Below are positions 33,139-45,577 of a stretch of DNA of 64,000 nucleotides, in pieces. Within the stretch, counting starts at the first letter, position 1; the number at the start of each line of letters is the position of its first letter. The notes beneath the pieces are model-generated. The model saw only the letters and a program-made list of their open reading frames with translations, was not told the origin of the DNA and searched no databases. A program made the position numbers and the translations under genes. Where the stretch lies: the NCBI GenBank assembly GCA_964017195.1, contig OZ024898.1, positions 12,849,557 through 12,913,556 of the forward strand, given 5' to 3'. The DNA comes from Siderastrea radians (Eukaryota; Cnidaria; Anthozoa; Scleractinia; Rhizangiidae).

Positions 33139-33817
33139 CAGGGCCGTAGCCAGACTTTTCTGATACCCGAGGCGACTGTGAAGTGCCGAAGGCGCAAGGT
33201 TTTAGGAGGGTCTTGGGGCATGCTCCCCAGAAAATTTCGAAATTTAGACCCGCGAAAATGCCATTTTTAGCGCTTTCCTGGTGGTATTTTCCCCGAGCAT
33301 AATCAAAATCCAAACTAACTTTAACAGCATTCATTTTTGTTATCAGTTCCTCTCTCTAAAATTTCCACTGTTTTATTCACGTGCACCAGTTCAAGTGTAC
33401 TAGTGCTGAAATGTACTCTCTTAATTTAAGGCCTTGCTTTTATTTTCCTATGATTACTGGTGTCCCATTTTTGCAATATTTGCAACGGCTCTGGAGTGAT
33501 GTCGTGAACGTATGCAAGGGCAAGAACTTTCAGGCGGTCTGTGCTTTTGACCACGTCTTGAATCGGTAACGAGGCTGGAGGCTGTGGTATACGCTGACCC
33601 ACTGGGGTAACGGGTGGGCTCGCAACCAGCATATAAAAGAAGTATTAGCTGAGGTTATCACACTTTAGGGTACCGTTGGTGTGGTTTACTGCCCAAAACA
33701 TGTTCTATTATTAAAGTACTATTAAATAATTTATTTCTCTATTTAAGCTTTTAACAACAGGGGAAAAGTCTTACCGAGGCAACTACCTCGGTTGCCTCAA
33801 TACTGGCTACGGCCCTG
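33139..33817. mobile_element. hAT-type MITE (679 bp, 8-bp target duplication)
   Basis: Terminal inverted repeats CAGGGCCGTAGCCAG at both ends, flanked by AAATTTAA (33,131-33,138) and AAATTTGA (33,818-33,825), a near-perfect 8-bp duplication. CAGGG ends and 8-bp duplications fit hAT elements. No transposase ORF. Confidence 0.8.
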
Positions 33818-35401
33818 AAATTTGAATTGTTATGATTCGTTCTAACACCGTGCATTCTTTGGGTTAGGTGAACTGCCCACTGAATGTGAAAACTATTGCA
33901 CTGTGTGATCACAGGTTATTGAAAGGAATTAGAAAAAAATGTTCTACACTTAAAAGATCTCGAGACCATTAAAAGCAGAAGTACTAATATTATGTGCGAA
34001 CATACGGTAAAAATGGGTAAACTACTGTTAAAAGGTCGTTATTGCGATTCGTTAAGGCGGATTGCGGAATGTGCGACCCCCTATAACAGACCCTCTACTA
34101 TTTGAGCGTACGCTATAATGGACAAAAAAGCCCTCATCCTCTTATGATAAAGGTTGTTAACAGTACCACACGTGCGACATCCGGAAGCCAGATGCTTATA
34201 ATTTTTCAGTTTTTCCCCAGTGATTCCGCGAGTGTAAATCTACGCTTAGCACTGAGAGACAATCTAAGCGCGCAGTCGTATCTCAGAAAAACTGAGAAGT
34301 TATGTTATAAAACAAATGGTAAACACCTAACCTGTGCGACCATCAAGTTATGGATGTACGCTAAGCGTTTACTACTTGTTAATTGATTACAGAGTCTTTC
34401 GTTTTAACAATGCCTTCTGCATCTTAACAAAAAGAAGAAAAAGGACCAAAAAACGCGTCTTTTTTGTACCTCAGGAAGCCAACCTTTATACAATCCCGAC
34501 TTTGACAACTATCATCCTGCCTGATGTTTCATATATAGTGTTTCAAGATTTCCCGTTACAACTTCAAACCCACTGTTTTGGTAAACGAATTTTACCAATG
34601 TATCAAAGACAGTTCCTGAAATAAATACCAATCTGCTTATCTGTTAGGGTTGGTAGAAAGCTAACAAGTCTGTCTTTGATTCTTATTGTGTAAGAATGAC
34701 GATTATTAGTATGGAGAATATCAATATTGCCTCGTAACCAATTTATGTAATGTTCAGTGTGCTTAGTTTTTAATAAGGTATGGAGAATATCCAATTATCA
34801 CGTCATTACCTAGTGCTTAACTGGTCTTTGCCTACCCTTGCCTAGCCAGTAACAAGGTTTAATTCTAATGAGATATTACTACTCAAGGCGCATCTTTTAC
34901 GGTTATTAAAACGCACTTTCGTTGATACCTGGTAAGCTTAGTCTTATCCTGTCTAATTACTTTCTTGACAGCCCTGATTTGCTCTACAGATATTCCTCCA
35001 AGGAGCCCAGAACACAATCATGAAGAAACAACGCTCGTTTCAATCTTAAATTTGAGTTTGTTCAAAAACAAATCCTTCCAACAATGAATCGCGACAACGG
35101 ATATGAGCTCCCGGCGATCTACGAGGAATTTTTGTCACGTGGTCTTCACAAACTCCATCACTTGATAAAGATTCCGATACGGAGTCGAAAGCTTGTGGCG
35201 TCCGTTAAATTTCGGCGGATTCTGGGAAAGAAACCTTGTTTTTGTCTTTTTTAAACCCTTTCTGCTTCAACAGATTAAACAAGTTCAAGTTAAAATTTAT
35301 TATAAAATCTAACTTTAGAGTTACGTCAGACAAAAGAAACAAGACTTTATTGAATTGATTCACTTTACATAAAACAAAAGCAGTAGTCACTACAACATGA
35401 T
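33818..35401. other. Duplicated non-coding segment A, second part
   Basis: 34,095-35,400 is closely similar to 42,695-43,890. No exon supported on either strand. Confidence 0.5.
34205..34390 (+). repeat. Copy 5 of six-copy TATA-containing block
   Basis: CAGTGATTCCGCGAGTGTAAATC replaces the TATA-like motif; AGAAAAACTGAGAAGTTATG and ACCATCAAGTTATGGATG are conserved. Confidence 0.4.
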
Positions 35402-36198
35402 AGCGGAGCCAGCGCGCTAGCGCGTCAGCGGAGCTCCATTGCTAAGGAAATTTGGTAATCTATGAAGCCAAAAAATTTTGGTAGTGACGTAGTAGTCACG
35501 TGACCGTCCGTCCGTACATCCGTCCGTCCGCACCACAGGCCTACCAATACACTTCCTACACTGGATATAACCCTGTGCTGAATCCCGTGTGTTTTCAGCG
35601 CGAAATCGGATGTTGACCCGCGTTGTAGCAAAACAAGCAAAGACAACAAAAGTCAAAAACAAATTTGTTAATGGAAAAAAAAAGTTCAAAAGAACACTCA
35701 GTTGTCTTTTTGGTGGAAGGGGAAAAGTTCAATCTAGGCGAAAGAAACTCGGCGATAAAGTTCAGGCAAAAAGTTCAAATTTGCCTCGTCGGTTCTGTTC
35801 AAACTCGGTCGGCACACCGCTTGAGTTCGCAGCTTTTCGCAGCGGTTTCGACGCCAAATATAGCAGAGCTAGTGCTTTTTGGTTTTTTCTGTCCACAACC
35901 ATGGTTTTTACGGCGTTTCGAACACATTTTGCCAGGAAAAACACCAGCATTTTCATGCTGATAGGCAGCTTGTCACGAAGAAAGAAATAAGTATTAAAAT
36001 TAAATGATGAAACAGTGTCTAACGCCCGTGGTCTAGTGGATTAGTTACCGGCACCTCACGCCGGCGAGCCGGGTTCGACGCTCAGATGAGAGTATTTTCA
36101 CAAATTAATAACTGCCAGCAAAAACAAAACAAAAGCAAAAAACAGACAAAACAAAAAGAGGGGCTCCGCTTTTAGGCTTGGCTAAATCTATATATTAA
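35402..36198. mobile_element. 797-bp insertion absent from the paralogous segment
   Basis: Segment B reads CACGATAAGATAGTAGC without interruption at about 43,890. Segment A carries 797 extra bases starting GCGGAGCCAGCGCGCTAGCGC and ending near GGGGCTCCGCTTTTAGGC, so AGCGGAGC/GCTCCGCT form short inverted ends. It includes CCGTCCGTCC repeats (35,507-35,530) and a tRNA-like SINE head. Confidence 0.65.
36022..36160 (+). repeat. tRNA-derived SINE (Val-like head)
   Basis: GCCCGTGGTCTAGTGGATTAG contains a pol III A box (36,029-36,039), a CCTCACG anticodon-loop-like segment, and GGGTTCGACGCTC, a B box (36,071-36,083). An A-rich tail AACAAAACAAAAGC follows. The acceptor stem is not complementary, so it is not a functional tRNA gene. 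Confidence 0.65.
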
Positions 36199-36705
36199 GA
36201 TAGTAGCAAGGAAGCCCAAATATAAACCTTTTAAGGCTTTTAAGACATTAAAAGGTTTTATGGGATTTTGGCATCCCTCTTTACAATTGTTTGGTTATTT
36301 AAAAAATCTAAGAAGGATGGTGTGCCGCAGCAAATTGCTGCTAATTAATTTTTGGAAAATGCACAAAGTTTGGTTCCATTTGCTTGAACATTAAACCTCG
36401 GACGCACAAGCAAACTCATTTCTGCATCGTGGTGAAGGGGTGGGTTGAGGGTTGCTTGAACGTTCTCTGCTCGGGGGTGCGACGTTATTCAAAATGGCCG
36501 CCAAGATGTATTTGATCAAAATTAGAATTAAAAAAAAAAATGTGTCAATTAAATATGTCTCATGCTATATTTGCAGACCATGATATGATTAAACACTTTG
36601 CTGCTATTTGACAATAATTTATATCTTAACCGATAAAATGTGAAAAATGCATTTTTATTTAACAATGGATAGTCGTCATGTGCGACGCCGTATCTCGTAT
36701 CCCTA
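36199..36705. other. Segment A end and tandem unit T1, left part
   Basis: No exon. 36,370-36,705 matches 43,960-44,290 and the repeating units that follow. It is interrupted by the LINE at CCTAGCAA (36,706). Confidence 0.55.
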
Positions 36706-39700
36706 GCAATAATAATAATAATAATAACTTTATTAACGTGTCAAAACTGTAGTAGCGGAGGGGAAAAGTCCCCTCTACTAATTGTGGACACCTAACCTGC
36801 CTAACTAAAAACGTAATTAAAATATATAAAATGGAAAATATTTATATACATTTAAAAAGCCTAATTACAACAATTAACTAAGCTAAAAAAACTGTAAAAT
36901 CTGTTTCTTCAACTATATTAAAATATACAAATAAAAATTATGTTAAAAATAAAAATTATGTTATGTAATGTTGGCGGCCAGTCATTCTTGGCATAGGTTG
37001 CAGCCTCGACAATCACTGACATTTGCAGCCAGCGCAGTGAGGTCCCGATCACGTATAACGTTCTTAAATTGCTTCAAAGAGGGTAAATTTCTTAGTCTAG
37101 GAGTGAGATCATTCCAAAGTTTGGGCCCTATGTAACGAAGTGAGTGTTTTCCATATGTTACCGAAGAGAATCGAGGTTGAACAAATTCTCGTTTTCTTAA
37201 ATTATATAAGCCACTGTCTAATTGGAAAAGATTACAGAGTCTCTCTGACAGCAATTTATGCTTAATTTTATACATGAAGATGGCAATGTCCTGTAATCGC
37301 CTGTTGTACAACGATGGTATGTTTGCTTTTGTCAGTAGTTCCTCATAGCAAGATTGTTTATCCTTAAATACTGTCCTAAGTCCTCTTTCTTGTACGCGTT
37401 CAAGCTTTCTCCTGTCGCTAGCCTTGCAGAAGTGCCAGGTGAGGTGACAGTAAGTTAGGTGTGGTAAAATGGCAGCTTTATATAGTTGCAGCTTTGCTTC
37501 TGTTGGTATCAGGTTTTTCAGTCTCATAAGGACTCCAATCCTTTGACTTGCTTTCTTACACACGTTGTTGATATGGTGGTTAAAGTTTAGCTTACTATCT
37601 ATCGTCACTCCCAAAAGGTTCAGCTTCTCTGTCGACTCGATTTCATTTCCTTGAACGCTCATGGTCAGATTTGTTATCTCTCTTTTATTCTGCACTGTCA
37701 TGGTTTTGTATTTATTATAGTTACCCTTGAGCATGTTGTCTTCATACCATTTAGAAGCCTTATCTGCATTCCTGCTAAGTGATGACTTTACGTTTGCGAG
37801 ATCCTTTCCTGCTTCGTAAATCTGATGGTCATCCGCGTACATAGAAAGGTTCGATTTAATTTCATAGGCCAGGTCGTTCTGGAAGATGTTCCAAAGAAGT
37901 GGCCCCAACGCAGATCCTTGTGGGCATCCTCTGTTTATCACTTGCCAAGAACTTGTCTGTGATCCCATTCTGATTCTGTTTTGTCGGTTGGAGAGATACG
38001 AGCGTAGAAGATTGACGGTGTTTTCCTCAAAACCATAGGCTCTTAACTTGTTAAGCATGAGTCGCGGGTGGAGTGAGTCAAATGCTTTTGACATATCCGT
38101 AGATAAAACAGCTACACATTGGTGCCCGTCCCTCGCAAGTTTCCATTGTTCCACCAGGGAGACAAGGGTTGTCTCGCAGCTATGAGATTTGCGGTAAGCC
38201 GTAATGCAATCTGATAGGCGACTTTCGAATTGAGAAGTGATTTGTTTGCTAATCAGCTGCTCAAAGGCTTTGTCCACAGCAGAAAGGACTGTAACCGGTC
38301 TGTAGTTTTCTTTGTCGAGTGGATCGTCTTTCTTAAAAACAGGTATCCATTCTCCCCTTTTCCATTCACTTGGCCACTTTCCACTGGAGATGCAAGAGTT
38401 ATATAACTTAGTGAGGGGTGTGGCTAGTTCCTTTGCTCCCAGTTTCAGTACTTTAGCCGGGATAGTATCATTACCCGTTGCCTTATTTGTTTTAAGCGAT
38501 TGGAGTGCACACAATACTTGCGTTGTGTTGGTAGGCTCAACAGTTATTGCTTATTCATTTTGACAATTTGATCTAATCCGAGCTAGACTTGGGTGATTGC
38601 ATAGTTGTTTCTCTGATTGCTGAGCCCTGTCTCCGCCAATACTGTCGGCAAGGGTGGCAAAGTGACATGCTAGAGTCTCGGCAACGGTTGTTTGATCACA
38701 GACTACAGTGCCGTTAACTTTGAGGTTAATTTCTGCTTGTTTGTCAGTACAAGTCTTCGATCCCAAAAACGGTTTAAAGGTTTTGAAAAATTCTTTTGGA
38801 TTTGTCGTTAGGTCATTGGCTTTCTTTTTCCAATATTGTTTAATTGCAATCCTGCGTTGTCTCGTTGCTTCATTGCGACACCGTTGTTTAACCTCCCAGT
38901 TGTGCGCAGATTTGTCATTGTAATACTTTGCAGCGGCTCTTCTTTTTGCCCTTATAGCATTTTTCCACGATGTTGTCATGTAAGGGACATCTTTAGATCT
39001 CACCCGCATCTTTTTCAAGGGAAAACATTCATCCACTATATCATTCATCATAGTTTTCCAGTAAATTTCCTGATCGTCTACATCATCAAACAGATCTCCC
39101 ACGTGCCATGGAGCTGTGGCTAACTCATTTGTATACACTTCCATGTCACAATTCTTATAATTCCTAAAAGTGATAATTTTATTCTGATAACGCTTTACTG
39201 TCTCCTTCATCAAGCCGTATATTAACAGGTGATCGCTCAAAGCTGTATCGTAGGTACCACATTGCATGAACATGTCAGATCTGTTGGTAAGCAAAACATC
39301 AATTAAAGTGCTGGTGGTTGTCGCACCTTTCCTTTCAATTCGAGTAGGCTCCTTTATTAGGCATTCGAACCCCTGTTCCGATTCCAAATCAATAATCAGT
39401 TTGCCTTCACTCCTATTAGGTCGTAACCTATCGAGATTCAGGTCACCGATGACAGCAACAATGCCTTTCTGGAGAGAGGCCCAATTGCAAATATGGCTTA
39501 ATTCGTCCTCAAGTGCGAGCTGGTAGTTTCCAGTTAGCGCTCTCGGTGGTCGGTACATTCCAATCATAACCATCTCCCTTCTACCGACTGTAATCTCCAG
39601 CGCGATTGCTTCGATGCATTTGTATGTTCTGTTGAACTTCAGCCTTTTACAAGGGATTACAGCAGATACAAAAGCCAGAATGCCTCCTCCACCTTTCTTT

Positions 39701-40142
39701 CGATCATTGCGAAACAGTGTGTAACCTGGTATATTGAATTGACTGTTCGGGTAAGTTGAGTCAATCGTCGTTTCCCCGATAAAAATGATATGCGCTTTTA
39801 GTTTGTGGATCACATCGACAAGCTCATCGAACTTATTCTGAATGCTGTTTATGTTGAGATGACACAAAAGCAATTCTTTGCTGGAATTTGTTCGCTTGGC
39901 TTCGAGTTCTTGAGGTGAAATAAGATCCTGATTTGCATATACACCAGATTGATCATGCATGTCAACAGAAACCTCGGTTTGTTCAAACCTGACCGAGTCT
40001 TCTGAGAAAAATGAGTCACTCAATGGTGGTAAAGAGCAGAGGGCACATGTCCAATCAATGTCTGGGTGAGCCAAATAATAACGAAATATATTCCTGGACA
40101 TATTGAGACATTTGGCGTGGAACCACGATTTGCATATAGCTG
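36706..40142 (-). mobile_element. CR1/L2-like LINE, nearly full coding length
   Basis: The 3' end is an (AAT)n run at 36,706-36,727; the 5' end is at about 40,140, where the host text GACATGAAAGACTTCTTG resumes. At the uninterrupted sites (44,836 and 45,396) CCAATAC separates the two flanks, so the insertion was accompanied by a small target deletion. Immediately after it the host has a 24-bp tandem repeat AAGCTAAGAAAAGCTTTACGGGG twice (40,166-40,212). Confidence 0.85.
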
Positions 40143-40146
40143 ACAT
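36982..40146 (-). pseudogene. LINE ORF2: PHD-like finger, AP endonuclease, reverse transcriptase; one in-frame stop
   Basis: One frame of about 1,054 codons from 40,146 to 36,982 is broken only by TAA at 38,553-38,551. N-terminal piece (531 aa): half a PHD-like finger (ICKSWFHAKCLNMS, then WTCALC at 32-37), then an APE-type endonuclease (HLNINSIQNKFDEL at 96-109, GETTIDSTYPNS with catalytic Glu125, VIGDLNLD, TALSDHLLIYG). C-terminal piece (510 aa): RT with STDMSKAFDSL (Asp140), GCPQGSALGPLL (196-207) and YADD (226-229), then thumb and a C-terminal CRGCNLC motif. The first zinc ligands are lost at the 5' truncation. The enzyme would nick the target and copy its RNA in place; this copy needs one codon change to be open throughout. 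Confidence 0.9.
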
Positions 40147-40313
40147 GAAAGACTTCTTGAAACAGCTAAGAAAAGCTTTACGGGGTAAAGCTAAGAAAAG
40201 CTTTACGGGGTATCATGGTCCACGTGGAAACAATCTGCAACCGCCCCCCTCCCTTCCCTCCTGCAGTATGAGTAGGGTTAAAAATATTAATGACGAGTAA
40301 AACTACTCCTTAC
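40143..40313. other. Tandem unit T1, right part (intron-like)
   Basis: Sequence leading to the LRR exon. It matches 44,290-44,456 and the next two units. Confidence 0.55.
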
Positions 40314-40406
40314 AGCCCTTGCAAATTGCCGTTGAAAATTGCAAATTGCAAATTGCCGTTGAAAATTCCGTCAGGCAAGTGTTCTATTTTGTTATTGGAC
40401 AAGTCC
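40314..40406 (-). CDS. LRR exon, type B, copy 1, in-frame expanded (93 nt)
   Basis: Acceptor AG (complement of 40,407-40,408) and donor GTAAGG (complement of 40,308-40,313) are intact and the phase is 2 at both ends. The repeat starts normally (DLSNNKIEHLPDGIF), then reads NGNLQFAIFNGNLQGL, where a 21-nt unit (ATTTTCAACGGCAATTTGCAA) is present twice around TTTGCA. The exon is 21 nt longer than the 72-nt norm but stays in frame, giving a 31-residue repeat. Confidence 0.7.
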
Positions 40407-42799
40407 CTACAAACAAATACACAGAACTGCACTTGAATATGAGTTCAATCCACCGTAGCGAAAAAGATGGCGACTGGTACATTTACCAATAATTCTAAGC
40501 GCACAAAACCCCTAAAAACGTTGATAAAAACACAAAGAAGAGTTCTAAAAATTTCAAACATACGTTGCAAGAACAAAAACAAATTTGTTCAAAAATATGG
40601 CTTTTTATGTACCTATTGGCTGTGTTAGGTTCGCAAGGTATTGTGGTAAAATTTACAGCTTTTCGGACGGTGGATTTTATCTTCAGTTAGAAACAAAAGC
40701 TTTTTAACTTTTATAGCAAATTTTTAAACATATCTGTTAAATGAGTTCAAGTTCAGCTTTATCTAACGTTGTTGAACTTTTTATTAACGCTTACACAAGT
40801 ACAAGCATCAACGGCCAATGTGCCTATCTTAGTCCAGAATTTAGAGCCACTTACACCAGGATCATTTGAACCATATATTATAATACCATTGACAGCTTAG
40901 ACTCGCATAGGAAACAAACGGAGAAACTATGATATCACTTAAAACTACTATGAATGCATGTATGCATGTACGCATGTTTGATTGCTCGTGATAAAATGTC
41001 TCTAGAAGCCAGCCACAGGCAAAGATCGTATACAACTCGTCATTCTGACATTTAGATTCTGGCTGCGACTGTCGTAGAGTTTTAAAACATGTTTTAAACT
41101 GCTACGACATTCTTCGTGTTGTGTGAGACTGTTGTAAGGATGTTGTGGATTTAATTTACACTACACGATTCGTGTTGCAGGCGTGGCGTAAGGATATCGC
41201 ATGTCAAAAAATCGTAAAGTGTAAATCGGCCTTAAAAGGGTTTGCATTTATAACAGTATTCAGTATGAAATTCGGCTAGGCAAAGACTAGTAGTGGATGT
41301 CGCGTTGATCACACTTTGTGATTTTCAGCCATTATATGGGATATTGACAAAAATTGTTGTATCACGATTCAATCGTTTTTTGGGCAAAGCAAAAGAAAAA
41401 CTGCGAAGTCCCGTCAGCAAACAAAACAAAACTGTCGACTCATGAAAAATGGTGGCCAAGATGGCTTGGCCTAACTCAAAATTAGATTTTATTTAAAAAA
41501 ACAGCGGACACGTAGAATGTGATATATGTGAACGCTTTGGTGCTTTTACAACAATTGGTATTCTTACCGTAAAAAGGGAAGGAAAACGCTGCGTTTTAAT
41601 TCTACTACAATTTTTATTCCAAAATAGTTTAACCCAGTATTAGAGTACAGCCCTTAGCCCACCCCCTATGTGCGATCAGATGCTTTTCTCTTAAGACTAG
41701 AAACGTTTTTTATGCAATAATTTAACCGTGAACGTCTTGGGTAGACTTAACTTGGATTTATCAGCTAGACTGGAGATTTCTTTGCAACTCGCTAGCAATT
41801 TACCTCGCCAAAACAAGATATTTCAGTTCCACCACGCAGTACACAACATGAACGAAAACCATTCGGTTTATTTTGGTGGTTTCGGCCGAGTACCGAGAAC
41901 TATAACAGTAAGTTATACTATATCCAAGCATACGGGACATAACATAAAACAGAGCTGAGCAACAGCTTACAAAGACATTACTGTCAGAACGCAGGCGAGA
42001 AAAAACCTGCCTGAAATAAAAAAAAAACCCGTGGAAAAAAACTCGCAGAAAATCTGGGTAGGAACCATGGCTTAAGCTCTAAATAGGCCATCCTACGAGG
42101 CTACACGGTGCGAACATTCCCACCCTCGTTAACTAAAATAAAGGTCGCACCTATGACAACGAAGAGCGACCTCCTTAAAATTAAAAATCACGTAAGCTGA
42201 ACGAGGTGTTGGCCCAGACTAATTTCCCACGTGATGTACATCTCTCATATACACACTTTTTATTTTATAAGAACCGTTTTTATAAGAACGTTGAGGCTGA
42301 GATTTGCTCCAAAATTCAAGAAAATGTATGCGCTAGAATTAGAACATCCTCAGGCTCAGCCACATTATACGCGTTCTTATAAAAAAAAGAGTGTAGCCCT
42401 CCTTTCTACCCACGCTCCACTTCAACTGGACCAGCCCAAGTCCCCCTGCTTTCGTGCCGCAAAAATATTTCATTTCTGGCTTATTCGTATCCACTCAAAC
42501 GCCAGAAATTCTAATTCCTCGCAGTGATAACTGAGCCCGTTTTTTTTTGGGGGGGGGGGGGGCGGGGGGGTTAGGCCTGTTAATTAGGAATCTGTCAATC
42601 TCCACACAATTGCACTCCCTGACTGGATAATAAAGCGTTAACCATTTGTCTATGTGTGTACACCAGGGCGCAGGAGCACGCTGACCGATGCCTACTATTT
42701 GAGCGCACGCTATAAAGGACAAAAAAGCCCTCATCCTCTTATGATAAAGGTTGTTAACAGTACCACACGTGCGACATCCGGAAGCCAGATGCGTATAAT
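40407..42799. other. Duplicated non-coding segment B
   Basis: 40,720-42,005 matches 31,470-32,765. 42,006-42,690 is unrelated to segment A and holds a small MITE and a G-run at 42,549-42,570. 40,600-40,700 is related to 45,930-46,045. No exon supported. Confidence 0.5.
42251..42398. mobile_element. About 148-bp foldback MITE
   Basis: Inverted ends built on TTTTATAAGAACG with GAGGCTGAG inside (left) and its complement CTCAGCC ... CGTTCTTATAAAA (right). Confidence 0.6.
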
Positions 42800-42985
42800 T
42801 TTTCAGCTTTTCCCCAGTGATTCCGCGAGTGTAAATGTACGCTTAGCACTGACAGACAGTGTAAGCACGCGCAGTCGTATCTCAGAAAAACTGGGAAGTT
42901 ATGTTATAAAACAAATGGTAAACGCCTAATCTGTGTAACCATTGAGTTATAGATGTACGCTAAGCGTTTACTACTTGTTAATTGA
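42800..42985 (+). repeat. Copy 6 of six-copy TATA-containing block
   Basis: CAGTGATTCCGCGAGTGTAAATG, GACAGACAGTGTAAGCACGCG, AGAAAAACTGGGAAGTTATG. Closest to copy 5. Confidence 0.4.
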
Positions 42986-44169
42986 TCACAGAGTCTTTCG
43001 TTTTAACAATGCTTTCTGCATCTTCTGACCTCAGGAAGCCAACCTTTATACAATCCCGACTTTGACAACTATCATCCTGCCTTATGTTTCACATAAAGTG
43101 TTTCAGGAGCTCCCGTTACAACCTTCTACCCCATTGTTTTGGTAAACGAATTTTACCAATGTATCAAAGACAGTTCCTGAAATAAATGCTAATCTGCTTA
43201 ATTGTTAGGGTTGACAGAAAGCTAACAAGTATGTCTATGATTCTTATTGTGTAAGAATGACGATCATTAGTATGGAGAATATCCCAATTATGATGTCAGT
43301 ACCTAGTGTTTACCCGGTACTTTGCCTGGCCTTTGCCTAACCAGTAACAAGGTTTAATTCTCATGAGATATTACTACTCAAGACGCATATTTTACAGTTA
43401 AACACACTTTCGTTGATGCCTGGTAAGCTGTCTTATCCTGACTAATTACTTTCTTGACAGCCCTAATTTGCCCTACAGATATTCCTCCAACAAGCCCAGA
43501 ACACAATCGTGAAGAAACAACGCTCCGGCGTTTCAATCTTAAATTTCAGTTTGTTCAAAAACAAACCGTTCCAACAATAAATCGCGACAACGGATACGAG
43601 CTCGCGGCGATCTACGGGGATTTTTTGTGACGTGGTTTTCACCATCCTAAATCACGTGACAAAACATCAAGTCTAGCTCCATCACTTGATAAAGATTCCG
43701 ATACGGAGTCGAAAGCTTATGGCTTCCGTTAAATTTTGGATCCTGGGAAAGAAACCTTATTTTTGTCTTTATTAAACCCTTTCTACTTTAACAGATTGAA
43801 CAAAGTTAAACTTTAAGTTTAACAAAAGAAACAAATCTTTATTCAATTGATTCATTTGACATAAAACAAAAGCAGTAGTTACAACAACACGATAAGATAG
43901 TAGCAAGGAAGCCCAAATATAAACCTTTTAAGGCTTTGGAAAATGCACAAAGTTTGGTTCCATTTGCTTGAACATTAAACCTCGGACGCACAAGCAAACT
44001 CATTTCTGCATCGTGGTGAAGGGGTGGGGTTGGGGGTTGATTGAACGCTGTCTGCTCGGAGGTGTGACGTTATTCAAAATGGCCGATAAGATAGCTTTGA
44101 TCGAAATTAGAATTTTTTTAAAATAGGCGTAAATTAAATGTCTCATGCTATATTTGCAGATCATGTTAT
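42986..44169. other. Duplicated segment B, right end
   Basis: Matches 34,390-35,400 and 36,200-36,600 without the 797-bp insertion. No exon. Confidence 0.5.
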
Positions 44170-44456
44170 GATTAAACACTTTGCTGCTGTTTGACAATAA
44201 TTTATATCTTTAATAACCGATAAAATGTGAAAAATGAATTTTTATTTTAAAACAGATAGTCGCCATGTACGACGCCATATTTCGTATTCCTAGCAACCAA
44301 TACTGACATGAAACACTTCTTGAAACAGCTAAGAAAAGCATAACAAGGTATCATGGTCGACGTGGGAACAATCTGCAACCCCCCCCCCCCACGTCCTTCC
44401 CTCCTGCAGTATGAATAGGGTTAAAAATATCAATGACGAGTAAAACTTCTCCTTAC

Positions 44457-44528
44457 AGCTCTTTCAGCTGGATGATATCACTGAAAATTCCGTCAGGCAA
44501 GTGTTCTATTTTGTTATCGGACAAGTCC
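44457..44528 (-). CDS. LRR exon, type B, copy 2 (72 nt, phase 2)
   Basis: DLSDNKIEHLPDGIF then SDIIQLKEL, bounded by AG and GTAAGG. The asparagine-ladder, Leu and LPxGxF positions fit a typical extracellular LRR. Confidence 0.8.
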
Positions 44529-45021
44529 CTACAAACAAATACATATACAGAAAACAGCACTTGTATATGAGTTCAATCCACCGTAGCGAAAAAGATGGCA
44601 ACTGGTACATTTACCCATAATTCTGAGCGCACAAAAACCCTAAAAGCGTTGATAAAAACACAAAGAAAAGTTCTAAAACCTTCAAACTTACCATACACTA
44701 CGATGTTATATTTGCAGATCATGATATGATTGAACACTTTGTTTCTACTTGACAATAATTTATATCTTAACCGATAAAATGTGAAAATGCATTTTTATTT
44801 AAAAATGGATAGTCGTCATGTACGACGCCATATCTCGTATCCCTAACAACCAATACTGACATGAAAGACTTCTTGAAACGACTCAGAAAAGCTTTACGGG
44901 GTATCATGGTCCACGCAGAACAATCTGCAACCGCTCCCCCCCCCACCCCCCCCCCCCCTCCTTCCCTCCTGCAGTATGAATAGGGTCAAAAATATCAATG
45001 ACGAGTAAAACTTCTCCTTAC

Positions 45022-45093
45022 AGCTCTTTCAGCTGGATGATATCACTGAAAATTCCGTCAGGCAAGTGTTCTATTTTGTTATCGGACAAGTCC
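45022..45093 (-). CDS. LRR exon, type B, copy 3 (72 nt, phase 2)
   Basis: Identical in protein to copy 2, with intact AG and GTAAGG. Product of the 557-bp tandem duplication. Confidence 0.8.
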
Positions 45094-45577
45094 CTACAAA
45101 CAAATACAGAGAACAGCACTTGTATATGAGTTCAATCCACCGTAGCGAAAAAGATGGCAACTGGTACATTTACCCATAATTCTGAGCGCACAAAAACCCT
45201 AAAAGCGTTGATAAAAACACAAAGAAAAGTTCTAAAACCTTCAAACTTACCATACACTACGATGTTATATTTGCAGATCATGATGTGATTGAACACTTTG
45301 CTGCTACTTGACAATATTTTATATCTTAACCGATAAAATGTGAAAATGCATTTTTATTGAAAAATGGATAGTCGTCATGTACGACGCCATATCTCGTATC
45401 CCTAGCAACCAATACTGACATGAAAGACTTCTTGAAACAACTCAGAAAAGCTTAACAGGGTATCATGGTCCACGCAGAACAATCTGCAACCGCCCCACCC
45501 CCCCCCCCCACCCCCTCCTTCCCTCCTGCAGCATGAATAGGTCAAAAATATCAATGACGAGTAAAACTTCTCCTTAC

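Noticed and set aside
36022..36100. Functional tRNA-Val gene
   Set aside because: A and B boxes are present, but the acceptor stem does not pair and an A-rich tail follows, as in a SINE.
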